Assembly (NCBI GenBank): GCA_037481655.1
Contig: JBBFLF010000007.1
Coordinates: forward strand, 62,001-126,000
DNA length: 64,000 nucleotides
Source: Desulfobaccales bacterium
Lineage (GTDB): Bacteria; Desulfobacterota; Desulfobaccia; Desulfobaccales; 0-14-0-80-60-11
Direction: 5' to 3'
The translations under genes were made by a program, and so were the position numbers. This document shows, piece after piece, positions 34,440-42,843 of this stretch. The notes beneath the pieces were generated by a model. It was not told the origin of the DNA and ran no database searches. It was given only the letters and a program-made list of their open reading frames with translations. Numbering within the stretch: position 1 is the first letter of the stretch; the number at the start of each line of letters is the position of its first letter.

Positions 34440-34451
34440 GTAAACGTTTAC
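34440..34451. promoter_or_regulatory. Perfect 12-base palindrome (possible operator)
   Basis: GTAAACGTTTAC stands alone in the 272-base convergent gap between nfo and motB. Its AAACGTTT core is like operators of LacI/PurR-type regulators, but no regulator gene is near and it is not upstream of a gene start. It may be chance. Confidence 0.2.
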
Positions 34452-34548
34452 GGCCCCCCGCCTTAATCCCGATGGCATCGCCTCAGGCCCGCTCCGTTTT
34501 TTTCCGGCCTCCATCTCTAAAGGCCGAGTCACTTTGGCGCTTTGCCCC

Positions 34549-35493
34549 TCACCAGCCCAGGCGGGTGCCGGGCTGGACGGTCTTCAGGGTCTCCTTGAGT
34601 TCCTGAGAGAGGCGGCCATCGGCCTCAGGCGGCTGGGAGCCCCCGGCCCGGGGTGGGGGCGTCGCACTCGGCGGAGGCACCTCCAGACGGAGTTCCGCGT
34701 CGGCCGGGTTCTGGAGCATGACGATGATGCTAACCCGGCGGTTCTGGTAATCCAAGGGATCCTCGGGCCGCCTAAGCTGCCGGTCGGCAAAACCCCGCAC
34801 CGCCAAGAGCTGGGAGGGTTTGAGGCCCGCCCCCTCCATCAGCCGCCGCACCGCATGGGCCCGGTCGGTGGACAGCTCCCAGTTGGTGTAGGAAGAGGTG
34901 CCGTAGGGCCGGCTGTCGGTATGGCCTTCGATGGTGATGCGGTTGGGGAGCCGCCCCAGCTCCTGGGCCAGATAGGCAAACATCTTCTGGGCTTCGGGCT
35001 TGAGGTTGGTGCTGCCGATGTCAAAGAAGGTGGGGCTCTCCCGCTCCAAGAGTTCGATGCGCAGCCCCTCCCGGGTGATCTCCAGGGCCACCTGCTCCTT
35101 GAGCTGGCTCAGCTCCGGCAGTTGGGCGATGACTTCCTGGATACGCTTCTTGACCTCCTCCAGGGTGTTGCGGTCCTGGCTGACCTCCGGTTTCACCGGC
35201 GCGGGGGTCTGCAGGTCCTGGCTGTGCCCCGGGGTGGGCATGTCCCCGCCCAGGTCGCTCTTCTCCATCAGGCCCACAGCGCCGGGCAGCACTCCGGGGT
35301 TTTTGAAATATTGGGCCACCGCCAGGCGGATGGACTGGCTCTGGCTCATGATCCAGAGCACGATGAACAGGGCCATCATGGCGGTGACGAAATCGGCGTA
35401 GGCCACCTTCCAGGCGCCGCCGTGATGGCCGCCGCCCACTTTCTTTTTTTTGACGATCCTGGGTTCGGTGGATTCCGGGGGCGGTGTGCTCAT
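34549..35493 (-). CDS. motB: Flagellar motor stator protein MotB
   Basis: MotB pairs with MotA to form the proton-driven stator and anchors it to peptidoglycan. The 314-residue product has one N-terminal membrane span with the proton-carrying aspartate in AYADFVTAMMALF (about residue 35). The OmpA-like domain follows (TIEGHTDSRPYG...NWELSTDRAHAVRRLM, about residues 175-270), with a proline-rich tail. The start at 35493 gives the typical short charged head. motA is 390 bases upstream on the same strand. Confidence 0.93.
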   Translation of the reverse strand: MSTPPPESTEPRIVKKKKVGGGHHGGAWKVAYADFVTAMMALFIVLWIMSQSQSIRLAVAQYFKNPGVLPGAVGLMEKSDLGGDMPTPGHSQDLQTPAPVKPEVSQDRNTLEEVKKRIQEVIAQLPELSQLKEQVALEITREGLRIELLERESPTFFDIGSTNLKPEAQKMFAYLAQELGRLPNRITIEGHTDSRPYGTSSYTNWELSTDRAHAVRRLMEGAGLKPSQLLAVRGFADRQLRRPEDPLDYQNRRVSIIVMLQNPADAELRLEVPPPSATPPPRAGGSQPPEADGRLSQELKETLKTVQPGTRLGW

Positions 35494-35885
35494 GCTCTCC
35501 GGCGCCCCAAGGCGCCCTCCCTTTTTTGGCGGGAGCTTTCCGAGGTTCCCGCCGTTTCCTTTACCTTGCTTTTGTCTGCCGCTGTCTTCATCAACCGGCT
35601 CTGCATGGCTGCGGCAGCGGCACATCTTTATACAGGTGACCTGGTGCCTCCGAGCCGGACTCAGCTCCACCTTTCCCGGTGCCGGCTTGTGGGGGAGAGG
35701 GAATGGCCAGCCGCCCCATCCCAGCCCTCACGAGTCGGCCTGGGGGGCGTGCCGCTGAGGTCCCAAGCCATCCCGCTCCCCGCCACTGTGTCCCACAGCG
35801 GGCGGTCTCCTGGCCGCAGGAGACGTTGAAAAGGCCCAGCTGCACACTTCACCTGCCCCTGTCCCTCTGCCGCGCCCTTGAGCCC
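35494..35885 (-). other. Intergenic region between motA and motB
   Basis: About 390 bases, unusually long for a motA-motB pair, which usually overlap or abut. A perfect hairpin (GTCTCCTG/CAGGAGAC, 35805-35824) lies about 60 bases after the motA stop, and a second stem (GGCGGGA/TCCCGCC, 35527-35553) lies near motB. The frames that cross the region have no recognisable homology, so no gene is called. Confidence 0.5.
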
Positions 35886-36752
35886 TCAGGCCGCCTTCAC
35901 CTTGATGGCCCGGCAGGCCTCCTCCACCTCGGCGTAGCTGGGGCGGACATCGCTGGTGAGGACCCGCCGGGCGAATTCCACCGCCACAATGGGGGGCATG
36001 CCTTTGGCATAAGCCACCACCCCGGCCTTGATGGCCTTGAGGGCCAGATCCTGCATCTCGGCCTGGTGCTCGATCTGGGCCGCCAAGGGTTGCAGGAAGC
36101 CGTAGCACATGAGCACCCCCACGAAGGTGCCCACCAGGGCGGCGGCCACTTTTTTCCCCACCTCGGCGGCGGGCCCGCCGATGGAGCCCATGGTAATAAC
36201 GATGCCCAAGACCGCCGCCACGATGCCCATGCCCGGCAGGGAATCGGCAATGCGCCCCAGGGTATGGGCCGGCCGTTTGCCTTCCGTCTCCTGGGTCTCC
36301 AGGTCGGCGTCCAGGAGCAGCTCCAGCTCCAGGGGCGGCACCCCGCCCACCACCAGGAGCTTCAGGGAGTCGGTGAGATATTCCAGGGCGTGATGATTGT
36401 GGAGGATCGCCGGATAGCGGCTGAAGATCTCGCTTTCCTCCGGCTTTTCCACATGCTCCTCCAGGGTGAGGAGGCCCTTCACCCGGGCGGTCTGGAAGAT
36501 CTCGTACAAGCCCTGCAAAAGTTCAATGAAGGTCTCCCGGCTGGGACCCCCGGACTTGAGGGAGCCCAGGAGGTAATGCACAATCTTGGTCAGGGTGGCC
36601 TTGGGGGTGGAAATGAGGAGGGCGCCCAGGGCGGTGCCGCCGATGATGACGAATTCTGCCCATTGCAGGAGGACGAGGACATTGCCCCCCTCGAGGATGA
36701 ACCCCCCCACCACCGAGACCACCACCACCGCCATGCCGATGAGCACCAGCAT
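35886..36752 (-). CDS. motA: Flagellar motor stator protein MotA
   Basis: MotA is the membrane ring of the stator that converts ion flow to rotation. The 288-residue product has four membrane segments, two near the N-terminus (LVLIGMAVVVVSVVGGFIL, FVIIGGTALGALLI) and two in the C-terminal half. The PGMGIVAAVLGIVITMGSIGG segment carries the conserved proline of segment III. A long cytoplasmic loop separates the pairs. No other flagellar genes are in the window. Confidence 0.95.
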   Translation of the reverse strand: MLVLIGMAVVVVSVVGGFILEGGNVLVLLQWAEFVIIGGTALGALLISTPKATLTKIVHYLLGSLKSGGPSRETFIELLQGLYEIFQTARVKGLLTLEEHVEKPEESEIFSRYPAILHNHHALEYLTDSLKLLVVGGVPPLELELLLDADLETQETEGKRPAHTLGRIADSLPGMGIVAAVLGIVITMGSIGGPAAEVGKKVAAALVGTFVGVLMCYGFLQPLAAQIEHQAEMQDLALKAIKAGVVAYAKGMPPIVAVEFARRVLTSDVRPSYAEVEEACRAIKVKAA

Positions 36753-36832
36753 CGTCAGGCCGCCCCTTTCCTGCCTGTGTATCGGCCGGGAAGGGCCGGT
36801 TCTTTAACGGGCTGAGGGGCCTTGGAGTCCCC

Positions 36833-36861
36833 TTGTCAAACGACAGGGGCGTCCTTATAAT
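36833..36861 (+). promoter_or_regulatory. Sigma70-type promoter for the FmdB-like gene
   Basis: TTGTCA at 36833-36838, 17-base spacer, perfect TATAAT at 36856-36861. The predicted transcript starts about 70 bases before the FmdB-like ORF. Confidence 0.75.
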
Positions 36862-36938
36862 TACTGATGCACCCGACTCTGGCCTGAGATCCCGGGCCGC
36901 GGGGGGCCTTCCCCCGGCGCCTGAGAAAGGAGGAGTGT

Positions 36939-37100
36939 ATGCCCACCTATGAGTTCCAGTGTTTGCAGTGCAAAGAAGAGTTCACACGCGTTATGAGCAT
37001 ATCCGAATTTGAGAAAGGCGGGGTGGTCTGCCCCAAATGCGGCGGCGAGACCAAGCAGCTCATGTCCCAGTTCATCCCCAAGACGTCCCGCAAAAGCTGA
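36939..37100 (+). CDS. FmdB-family zinc ribbon protein
   Basis: A 53-residue protein (MPTYEFQCLQC...) with two CxxC knuckles, CLQC at residues 8-11 and CPKC at 31-34, as in the FmdB regulatory/zinc-ribbon family whose function is not firmly known. A very strong AAGGAGGA Shine-Dalgarno sequence lies eight bases before the ATG. A good promoter is upstream and a hairpin terminator lies 20 bases downstream, so it is a one-gene transcript. Confidence 0.9.
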   Translation: MPTYEFQCLQCKEEFTRVMSISEFEKGGVVCPKCGGETKQLMSQFIPKTSRKS

Positions 37101-37120
37101 GCGGCCCCTTTTCCGAAGGT

Positions 37121-37144
37121 GGGCGGCGACAAGGCCGCCCTTTT
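37121..37144 (+). terminator. Intrinsic terminator of FmdB-like gene
   Basis: GGGCGGC, six-base loop, GCCGCCC, then TTTT, 20 bases after the stop codon. Confidence 0.75.
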
Positions 37145-37238
37145 CGCTCTCCCCAGCCGTCGCCCTGCCCATTTCCCGATAGTCGCCCTCTTGGCCGCTG
37201 AAGGCCAGACGCTTTGCTTTCGGGATTGACCTGGGGTT

Positions 37239-39605
37239 TTAACGGCCGGTTTCCTGACTGACCTGCACCCCTGCTGGCGTAAGCCGCAGGGTCACCGCTC
37301 CCTGGTGGGTGTGGCAGGAGGCTGCGGGTGAAGATCGGGGGCCGGATTGGTCTCCTCTGCCGCCATAGAGCACCCAACGGCGGGCTTTCGGGGCGGCCGG
37401 CGCGTCCGGCGGGGGCAGCCGGGGAGCGACGACGGCGTCCCACCCCGCGGCCGCCGCAGCCGGGAGCTCCAGGTGGTCCATGGCCACCGGGGGGAGGAGC
37501 ACCACCCGGCGGCTATACGCCTTGAGCTCCAGGGCTGCGGCCTCCCTGAGGGGGAGGTAGCGCAGTTTCAGAGGACCCCAGGTCTCGGGAGGGACCTCCT
37601 GCCCCAGCCGGCGCACCCTCTTTTTCTCGTCCCCCAGGAGATTAACTAAGGCCACCCCGGCCGGGGAGGGCTCCCGGGGCCAGGCCATGGTCCAGGTGGG
37701 CGCCGGGAACCGGCCGGCCACCTCCAGCAGCTCGGCCGCGTTGGCCGGGGTCAGGGTGAGGACCGCCACCTCGGTAAGGCGGCGGATGTGGCGGTAGTGG
37801 AGGTAGCGGGGCACCACGTCCACCAGGGTTTCCCCCCGGCCGGGGTAAGGCGGCCAGCCGGCCGAGACCAGCAGACGGCGGCCATCAGGAACTTCCACAG
37901 TGGCCGCCAGCCCCCCGGGGTGGTCCAGCACGGTGACCGTCACTCCCTCGGAGGGGGCCCGGGGAACAGCAACCGTGAGGAAGAGGACGAGGGCCGCCAA
38001 CGCCGCCCCGCCGTATGCCAGGCGCCCGCCCCCGGGCAGGGCCAGACAGGCGATTCCTCCATAAGCCACGGCCAGCTGGAAGAACGTCGGCGTGGGACAG
38101 AGGACCGCCGCCCCCGGAATCCGGGAGGCAGAGTCAATAATTTGCCAGCCCAGCCACAGGGGCCACTGGCCCAGGTCGAGAAGTACCCGGGCCGCAAAGG
38201 TGAGGCCCAGCATCTGGGACAAGGCGGCCAGCTCCCCCAGGGGCAAACCCACCCCCAACACCAGGGGGATGGCCGCCAGATTCACCAGAAAGCCCAAAAG
38301 GGGGAGGATATTGAAAAACCAGGCCACCAACGGCGCAGTGGCCAAAGACGCCGCCAAGGAGGCCAGGAAAGCCTCGGGGAGCCAGCGCTTCAGGCGCGGC
38401 CACCAGGTTCTCAGGCCGTGTTCCGGCGGGACCCGAGGCAGCCAGACGGACCAGCGGGGCAGCAGGGCCAGCAGGCCCGCTACCGCAATGAAAGACAGGG
38501 CAAAGGAAGGGGAAAAGAGGCGCAAGGGGTTGAAGGCCAGGATCACCAGGGCCGCCAGGGCCAGGGCGCTCACCACCTCCCGGGCCCGGCCCAAGAGCAC
38601 CGCCGCCAGATAGGCCAGGACCATCACCTCTGCCCGCTGGGTGGCCGGTGAGCCCCCCGCCAGCCAGGCATAGCCCACCACCGGCACCGCTGCCGCCACC
38701 GTCGCGGCCTTGATGGCATTGAGACGCAGAAGCAACCAGGGGACGCGCCTGAGCAACCAAAAGACCAGGGCATAGGTGATCGCCGCGGCCATTCCCAGAT
38801 GGAGCCCGGAGATGGCCACCAGATGGGCGGTGCCGGTGCGGCTTAAGGCCTCCCGCATCTCCCGGGTGATCTCCCCCTGCTCCCCCAGGAGCAGCGCCCG
38901 GTAAAGGGCCCGGATTTCCACCGGGTAAGGGACCAGAAGGGACCGGAGGCCTCCCCGGAGCCGTTCCTTCAGCGGCATCTCCGGGGTGGCCAGCCAGACC
39001 AGATCCCCGGGATCCCTGAGACTGACGGTGCGGAAGATGCCCTCCCGGGCCAGATTCCGGGGGCGATCCGCGGCCCCGGGGTTATTGAGCCGGCGAGGAG
39101 CTGACAACTTCCCCCGAAGCACCGCTTCCCTTCCCAGGGGCGGCGCCTCGCCCGGAGGAGCGTGGACCAGCACCGGCCCGGTGGCCGGCTGCCAGCCCTG
39201 GGGGGAAAGCCAGGCCTCGGCCTGGAGGATTAACTGCAGTCCCGCCGGCCCTGCCCGGGGGGGCTGGGCCAGGCGACCCCGCAGGGTCAGCTCCTCATGG
39301 AGCGGCAGGCGGGTGACATGCTCCGGAGGGAAAACCGGCTGCAGGCCCTGCTCGTGGAAGGCGGCCCCCGTCAGAAAAAACCAGACCAGGGGCAGGAGGA
39401 GCAGGCGCCGATCCGTCCACCAGCCCCATAAGAGCCCCAGACCCAGGCCCGCCAAGACAGGCACGGCCCAGGCCCGGGGCAATGCCACCCCCCAGGAGGC
39501 CGCCCCGATCCCCGTCATAAAGGCGAGGACCACCGGCACCAGGGGGCGGAGGACCGCCGGCCTGGCTGGGACCCTGCCGGGCGGGGAAGGTGCAGGCATC
39601 CTCAT
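37239..39605 (-). CDS. comEC: ComEC/Rec2-type DNA uptake channel with degenerate MBL domain
   Basis: ComEC is the inner-membrane channel for single-stranded DNA during natural transformation. The 788-residue product has the N-terminal membrane segments (20-85), an OB-like region (100-200) and the competence domain (about 220-520) with the RTGTAHLVAISGLHLGMAA signature. The C-terminal region 550-788 lies where family members have a metallo-beta-lactamase domain, but FLDVGQGD-like and SHxDxDH motifs are absent. TVLDHPGG (558-565) and LTPANAAEL (618-626) stand in their place, so metal-dependent nuclease activity is unlikely. A second ATG at 39599 is an alternative start. No other competence genes are nearby. 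Confidence 0.88.
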   Translation of the reverse strand: MRMPAPSPPGRVPARPAVLRPLVPVVLAFMTGIGAASWGVALPRAWAVPVLAGLGLGLLWGWWTDRRLLLLPLVWFFLTGAAFHEQGLQPVFPPEHVTRLPLHEELTLRGRLAQPPRAGPAGLQLILQAEAWLSPQGWQPATGPVLVHAPPGEAPPLGREAVLRGKLSAPRRLNNPGAADRPRNLAREGIFRTVSLRDPGDLVWLATPEMPLKERLRGGLRSLLVPYPVEIRALYRALLLGEQGEITREMREALSRTGTAHLVAISGLHLGMAAAITYALVFWLLRRVPWLLLRLNAIKAATVAAAVPVVGYAWLAGGSPATQRAEVMVLAYLAAVLLGRAREVVSALALAALVILAFNPLRLFSPSFALSFIAVAGLLALLPRWSVWLPRVPPEHGLRTWWPRLKRWLPEAFLASLAASLATAPLVAWFFNILPLLGFLVNLAAIPLVLGVGLPLGELAALSQMLGLTFAARVLLDLGQWPLWLGWQIIDSASRIPGAAVLCPTPTFFQLAVAYGGIACLALPGGGRLAYGGAALAALVLFLTVAVPRAPSEGVTVTVLDHPGGLAATVEVPDGRRLLVSAGWPPYPGRGETLVDVVPRYLHYRHIRRLTEVAVLTLTPANAAELLEVAGRFPAPTWTMAWPREPSPAGVALVNLLGDEKKRVRRLGQEVPPETWGPLKLRYLPLREAAALELKAYSRRVVLLPPVAMDHLELPAAAAAGWDAVVAPRLPPPDAPAAPKARRWVLYGGRGDQSGPRSSPAASCHTHQGAVTLRLTPAGVQVSQETGR

Positions 39606-39780
39606 GGCATATTGATGTCACGATGACTCTTGTCCCCGGGAGCCCCGGGGAAAGGGCAGCACCTCCGGCGGGCAGCCGGTGCTATCCACGGCTCCCGGCC
39701 TTCCCAGGTCCGACGTCGGCTAAGCCCACTTTATTATGCCATGGCGGCAGGCCGCAACCCTGCGACCAGGACTTTTTCCA

Positions 39781-39809
39781 TTGACAAAGGGGATAAGTTT
39801 TACCAGAAT
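39781..39809 (+). promoter_or_regulatory. Possible promoter at the transglycosylase start
   Basis: TTGACA (39781-39786), 17-base spacer, CAGAAT (39804-39809, four of six). It overlaps the assigned start codon at 39808. If it is the real promoter, translation must start further downstream (39817 or 39853). Confidence 0.35.
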
Positions 39810-40653
39810 GCTGGGTATGTGGAGAAGTGGGTCATTCGCCGTCATTGTGGGGATGCTGGTGCTGCTCCAGGCGGCAGGCGGGGCCGCGGACACCCCGGTG
39901 GCCTCCCGGGAGGGCTCATTGGTGCTGGCGGGCAAGGAGGACTCAGGCCTTACCTCCCGGGACCGCCTCTCGGTGCTCCTGAGCAAGGAGGTGGAGGTCT
40001 ATATCTTCAAGCACAAGACCCGGGTCTGGCCCCAGGCTGTCTTCCGACCCGGGGGTTATTCCCGGCCGGTGACCCCGCCGCCGCATCTGGAGACCCTGAT
40101 TCAGAAGTATTCCCGCCAGTACGGGGTGGACCCGGCCTTGGTGCGGGCGGTGATCCGCCACGAGTCGGGCTTCAACCCCCAGGCGGTGTCCCCCAAGGGG
40201 GCCCAGGGTCTCATGCAGCTCATGCCTGGCACCGCGGACCTCATGGGGGTGAGAAACCCCTTCGACCCGGAGCAGAACATCATGGGCGGCGTGGGCTATT
40301 TACGCTACTGCCTGGACCGCTTCGGGCACAATGTGCCGCTGGCGGTGGCGGCCTACAACGCCGGCCCCGAACGGGTGGCCAAAACCGGCGCCATCCCCCC
40401 CATCCCTGAGACCCAGACCTTCGTCCACAATGTGGTGGGCACCTACCAGGGCCTGAGTCAAAGCGGCGGCACCCTCTCCGCTCCTCCTGCCGCGCCCTCG
40501 GGCAAGGGCGCCAAAATGCTTAACGCCAAGGGCGCCCCCATCAAGGTGGCCGCCACCCCCAGTCTTTCCGGCTCCGAGGAGGAGGCCAAACCCCGGCGAC
40601 CCAAACCCAAGATTATCGAGGTGCGCTTTCCCGCCAAAAAGAGCCGCAATTAA
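39808..40653 (+). CDS. Lytic transglycosylase (SLT domain), exported
   Basis: Lytic transglycosylases cleave peptidoglycan glycan strands in the periplasm, forming 1,6-anhydro ends. After a signal peptide (MLGMWRSGSFAVIVGMLVLLQ..., cleavage likely after GGAA) comes a short linker. The SLT domain (about residues 90-210) has the catalytic glutamate in RHESGFNPQAVSPKGAQGLMQL and the family motifs AVAAYNAGP and TQTFVHNVVG. The tail is basic and proline-rich. The start is uncertain: a TTG at 39781 has an AGGA nine bases upstream, and ATG 39817 is also possible. A strong terminator follows. Confidence 0.88.
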   Translation: MLGMWRSGSFAVIVGMLVLLQAAGGAADTPVASREGSLVLAGKEDSGLTSRDRLSVLLSKEVEVYIFKHKTRVWPQAVFRPGGYSRPVTPPPHLETLIQKYSRQYGVDPALVRAVIRHESGFNPQAVSPKGAQGLMQLMPGTADLMGVRNPFDPEQNIMGGVGYLRYCLDRFGHNVPLAVAAYNAGPERVAKTGAIPPIPETQTFVHNVVGTYQGLSQSGGTLSAPPAAPSGKGAKMLNAKGAPIKVAATPSLSGSEEEAKPRRPKPKIIEVRFPAKKSRN

Positions 40654-40752
40654 GGCGGGATGGGCCGGTTGAGGCTCCAGACCGAAGGGGACACATCGTT
40701 TTTCGACTTCGGAGTGGCGCCCGGAACTGCTCTGAGGCCGGGGTTCTGAGAT

Positions 40753-40780
40753 AACGAGGCTAAGGCCTCGTTTTTTTTTT
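40753..40780 (+). terminator. Intrinsic terminator of the transglycosylase gene
   Basis: AACGAGGC, TAAG loop, GCCTCGTT merging into a run of ten T: a textbook Rho-independent terminator 100 bases after the stop. Confidence 0.9.
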
Positions 40781-40812
40781 GCGGGAATGAGAGGGAAGAG
40801 GTCCGTAGAAAA

Positions 40813-40837
40813 GGGCAGGGGTCGCAACCCCCTGCCC
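40813..40837 (-). terminator. G/C hairpin after the glycosyltransferase gene
   Basis: GGGCAGGGG / CCCCTGCCC with a short loop, 23 bases downstream of the minus-strand stop at 40860. It belongs to the recurring family of G/C hairpins noted in the findings. Confidence 0.5.
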
Positions 40838-40859
40838 CCTTCCCCGTCCACTGCCTTTC

Positions 40860-41549
40860 TCAATCAAAGAACCGGAAGCGGATGATGTGGAAGATGGCGG
40901 CGATGCCATCCCGCCAAGTGATCTTTTTCCCTTCGGTGTAATCCCGCCCGTGATAGCTGATGGGCACCTCGTAGATGCGCACCTTCTTTTTGGCGATCTT
41001 GGCGGTGAGCTCCGGCTCCACCCCGAAGCGGTTGGATTTGATCTGGATGTCCTTGATCACCCAGGACTTGAAGACCTTGTAGCCCACCTCCATGTCCGTG
41101 AGGTTGAGGTTGGTGAACATGTTGGAGAGGGTGGTCACCGCCTTGTTCCCCATGTAGTGCCAGAAAAACAGCACCCGGTGCGGCTGGGCCCCGATGAGGC
41201 GGCTGCCGTAGACCACGTCCGCCAGGTCCTTGATGATGGGGTCCAACAGGGCGGGGTAGTCCTTGGGGTCATACTCCAGGTCGGCGTCCTGAATGATGAC
41301 CACATCCCCGGTGACCTGGGCAAAGCCGGTGCGCAAAGCCGCGCCCTTGCCCATATTGCGCTCATGGAAGAAGAGGCGGACGTTGTCGTATTGCTCCGCC
41401 AGGCGTTGCAAAATCTCCCGGGAGCGGTCCTGGGAGCAGTCGTCCACCGCGATGATCTCCTTATCGTAGGGCGTGGCCTGCACCCGACGGAAAATCTCCT
41501 CCAGGGTCTTCTCTTCGTTATATACCGGCATGACAATGCTCAGTTTCAT
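40860..41549 (-). CDS. Glycosyltransferase family 2 (dolichol-P-mannose-synthase-like)
   Basis: A cytoplasmic-face GT2 enzyme that probably transfers a sugar from a nucleotide sugar to a polyprenyl phosphate. The 229-residue product starts MKLSIVMPVYNEEKTLEEIF. It has EIIAVDDCSQDRS and the metal-binding IIQDADLEYDP (DxD-like), then a DMEVGYKVFK region. There is no C-terminal membrane segment, unlike DPM synthases with anchors. The start at 41549 has AAGGAG eight bases upstream. A TTGACA box lies at 41777-41782 in the 267-base gap before it, but no good -10 was found. Confidence 0.88.
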   Translation of the reverse strand: MKLSIVMPVYNEEKTLEEIFRRVQATPYDKEIIAVDDCSQDRSREILQRLAEQYDNVRLFFHERNMGKGAALRTGFAQVTGDVVIIQDADLEYDPKDYPALLDPIIKDLADVVYGSRLIGAQPHRVLFFWHYMGNKAVTTLSNMFTNLNLTDMEVGYKVFKSWVIKDIQIKSNRFGVEPELTAKIAKKKVRIYEVPISYHGRDYTEGKKITWRDGIAAIFHIIRFRFFD

Positions 41550-41816
41550 GAGCTCTGCTCCTTGCTGACAGCATGATGGGGGGCCAGGGGCCTTCTTCCT
41601 CCCGGTTTTCCCCTGTTTAGGCCAAGGCCTGCCCCAGTCCCGGGAGAGGGATAATGCATTTCCCATGCCATGGGTTAATCCCTCAGGCAGCGGGCTACCG
41701 GCCGTTCGATCGGCGCGGCGGTCCCCCCCGAAAATCATAATCTGAGAAATATATCACATCCCCTAAAGCAAAAGGCTGTCAATTTGAGAGAGGGGATAAG
41801 ATGCCAAGGTGGTGTT

Positions 41817-42794
41817 TCAGCCCCCGATGCTCCGCATGGCCCTCAGGCCAACCGGGGGCGCCGACTCACCTTGAGGCGGCCGCCGGGACTTCAGGCGGAC
41901 GGCCTCTTGGAGCAGGTGCGCCAGATCCGCGTCGGTGGCCCCCCGGCGCAGGGGCTCCTTGACATCCAGCTCCTGGGCGGCAAAGAGGCAGGGTTTGAGT
42001 TTGCCCGCAGCGGTGAGGCGCAGGCGGTTGCAGGTGGGACAGTGGTGGCTGCTCACCGGGCTGATGAAACCCAGGCGCCCCCGGAAACCCGCCGGCTGGT
42101 AAAGCTCCGCCGGCCCGGCGGTGGGGTCAGCGGCCACCGGCTTTAGCGGTCCCAGCTCGGCCAGACGGGTCTTGACTTCCGCCATGGGCAGGAAATGCGC
42201 CTGCCAGCGCTCCGGCGCCGCCAGGGGCATGAACTCGATGAAGCGCACCTCCAGGGGGTCATCCTTGGCCAGACGGACAATCTCCAGCAGCTCCTGGTCA
42301 TTGATGCCTTTGAGCACCACACAGTTGACCTTCAAGGGCTGAAAACCCAGGCTGAGAGCCCGCTTAAGCCCTGACAGCACCCGAGGCAAATGATCACCCC
42401 CGGTCAGGGCGGCATACCGGCCCGCATCCAGGGTGTCGAGACTGAGATTGAGGTGGCGCACCCCCGCGGCAAAGATCTCCCCCGCCAATTCCGGCAAAAG
42501 CACCCCGTTGGTGGTGAGGCAGACCTTGGCCACCCCCGGCACTTGGGTAAGACGCCGGAGGAACTCCACCACCTCTTGGCGCACCAGGGGCTCCCCGCCG
42601 GTGACCCGGATCTTTTTCAGGCCCACCCCAGCGGCCACCCGCGCCAGACGCAGGAACTCCTCGTAGCTCAGGATCTCCCGGCTGGGGAGTTTCTCAAACT
42701 CCGCCGCCGGCAAGCAATAGACGCAGCGCAGATTGCAGCGGTCGGTGATGGACAGCCGGAGATAGTTGACGGGCGGCGGCTGGTGCGTCGGCAT
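41817..42794 (-). CDS. moaA: GTP 3',8-cyclase MoaA
   Basis: MoaA is the radical SAM enzyme that, with MoaC, makes cyclic pyranopterin monophosphate, the first step of molybdenum cofactor synthesis. The 325-residue product has the N-terminal CxxxCxxC cluster in DRCNLRCVYC and the C-terminal cluster motif CPTCNRLRLTAAGKLKPCL. It ends in the double glycine (SIGG) needed in the active site. The start was taken at MPTHQPPPVNYLRL; further upstream overlaps nlpC. The cofactor is needed by the formate dehydrogenase at the right end. Confidence 0.95.
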   Translation of the reverse strand: MPTHQPPPVNYLRLSITDRCNLRCVYCLPAAEFEKLPSREILSYEEFLRLARVAAGVGLKKIRVTGGEPLVRQEVVEFLRRLTQVPGVAKVCLTTNGVLLPELAGEIFAAGVRHLNLSLDTLDAGRYAALTGGDHLPRVLSGLKRALSLGFQPLKVNCVVLKGINDQELLEIVRLAKDDPLEVRFIEFMPLAAPERWQAHFLPMAEVKTRLAELGPLKPVAADPTAGPAELYQPAGFRGRLGFISPVSSHHCPTCNRLRLTAAGKLKPCLFAAQELDVKEPLRRGATDADLAHLLQEAVRLKSRRPPQGESAPPVGLRAMRSIGG

Positions 42795-42843
42795 TGTGAG
42801 GATCGGCCCGAGGTTTCTGGCGGCCGCGGCGGGGGGCCCCCGA

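Noticed and set aside
35591-35852. Short minus-strand open frames between motA and motB
   Set aside because: They overlap each other in different frames, lack a convincing ribosome binding site and show no recognisable homology.
41760-41795. A sigma54-type promoter upstream of the glycosyltransferase
   Set aside because: A TTGCT -12-like element is present, but the essential GG of the -24 element is missing.
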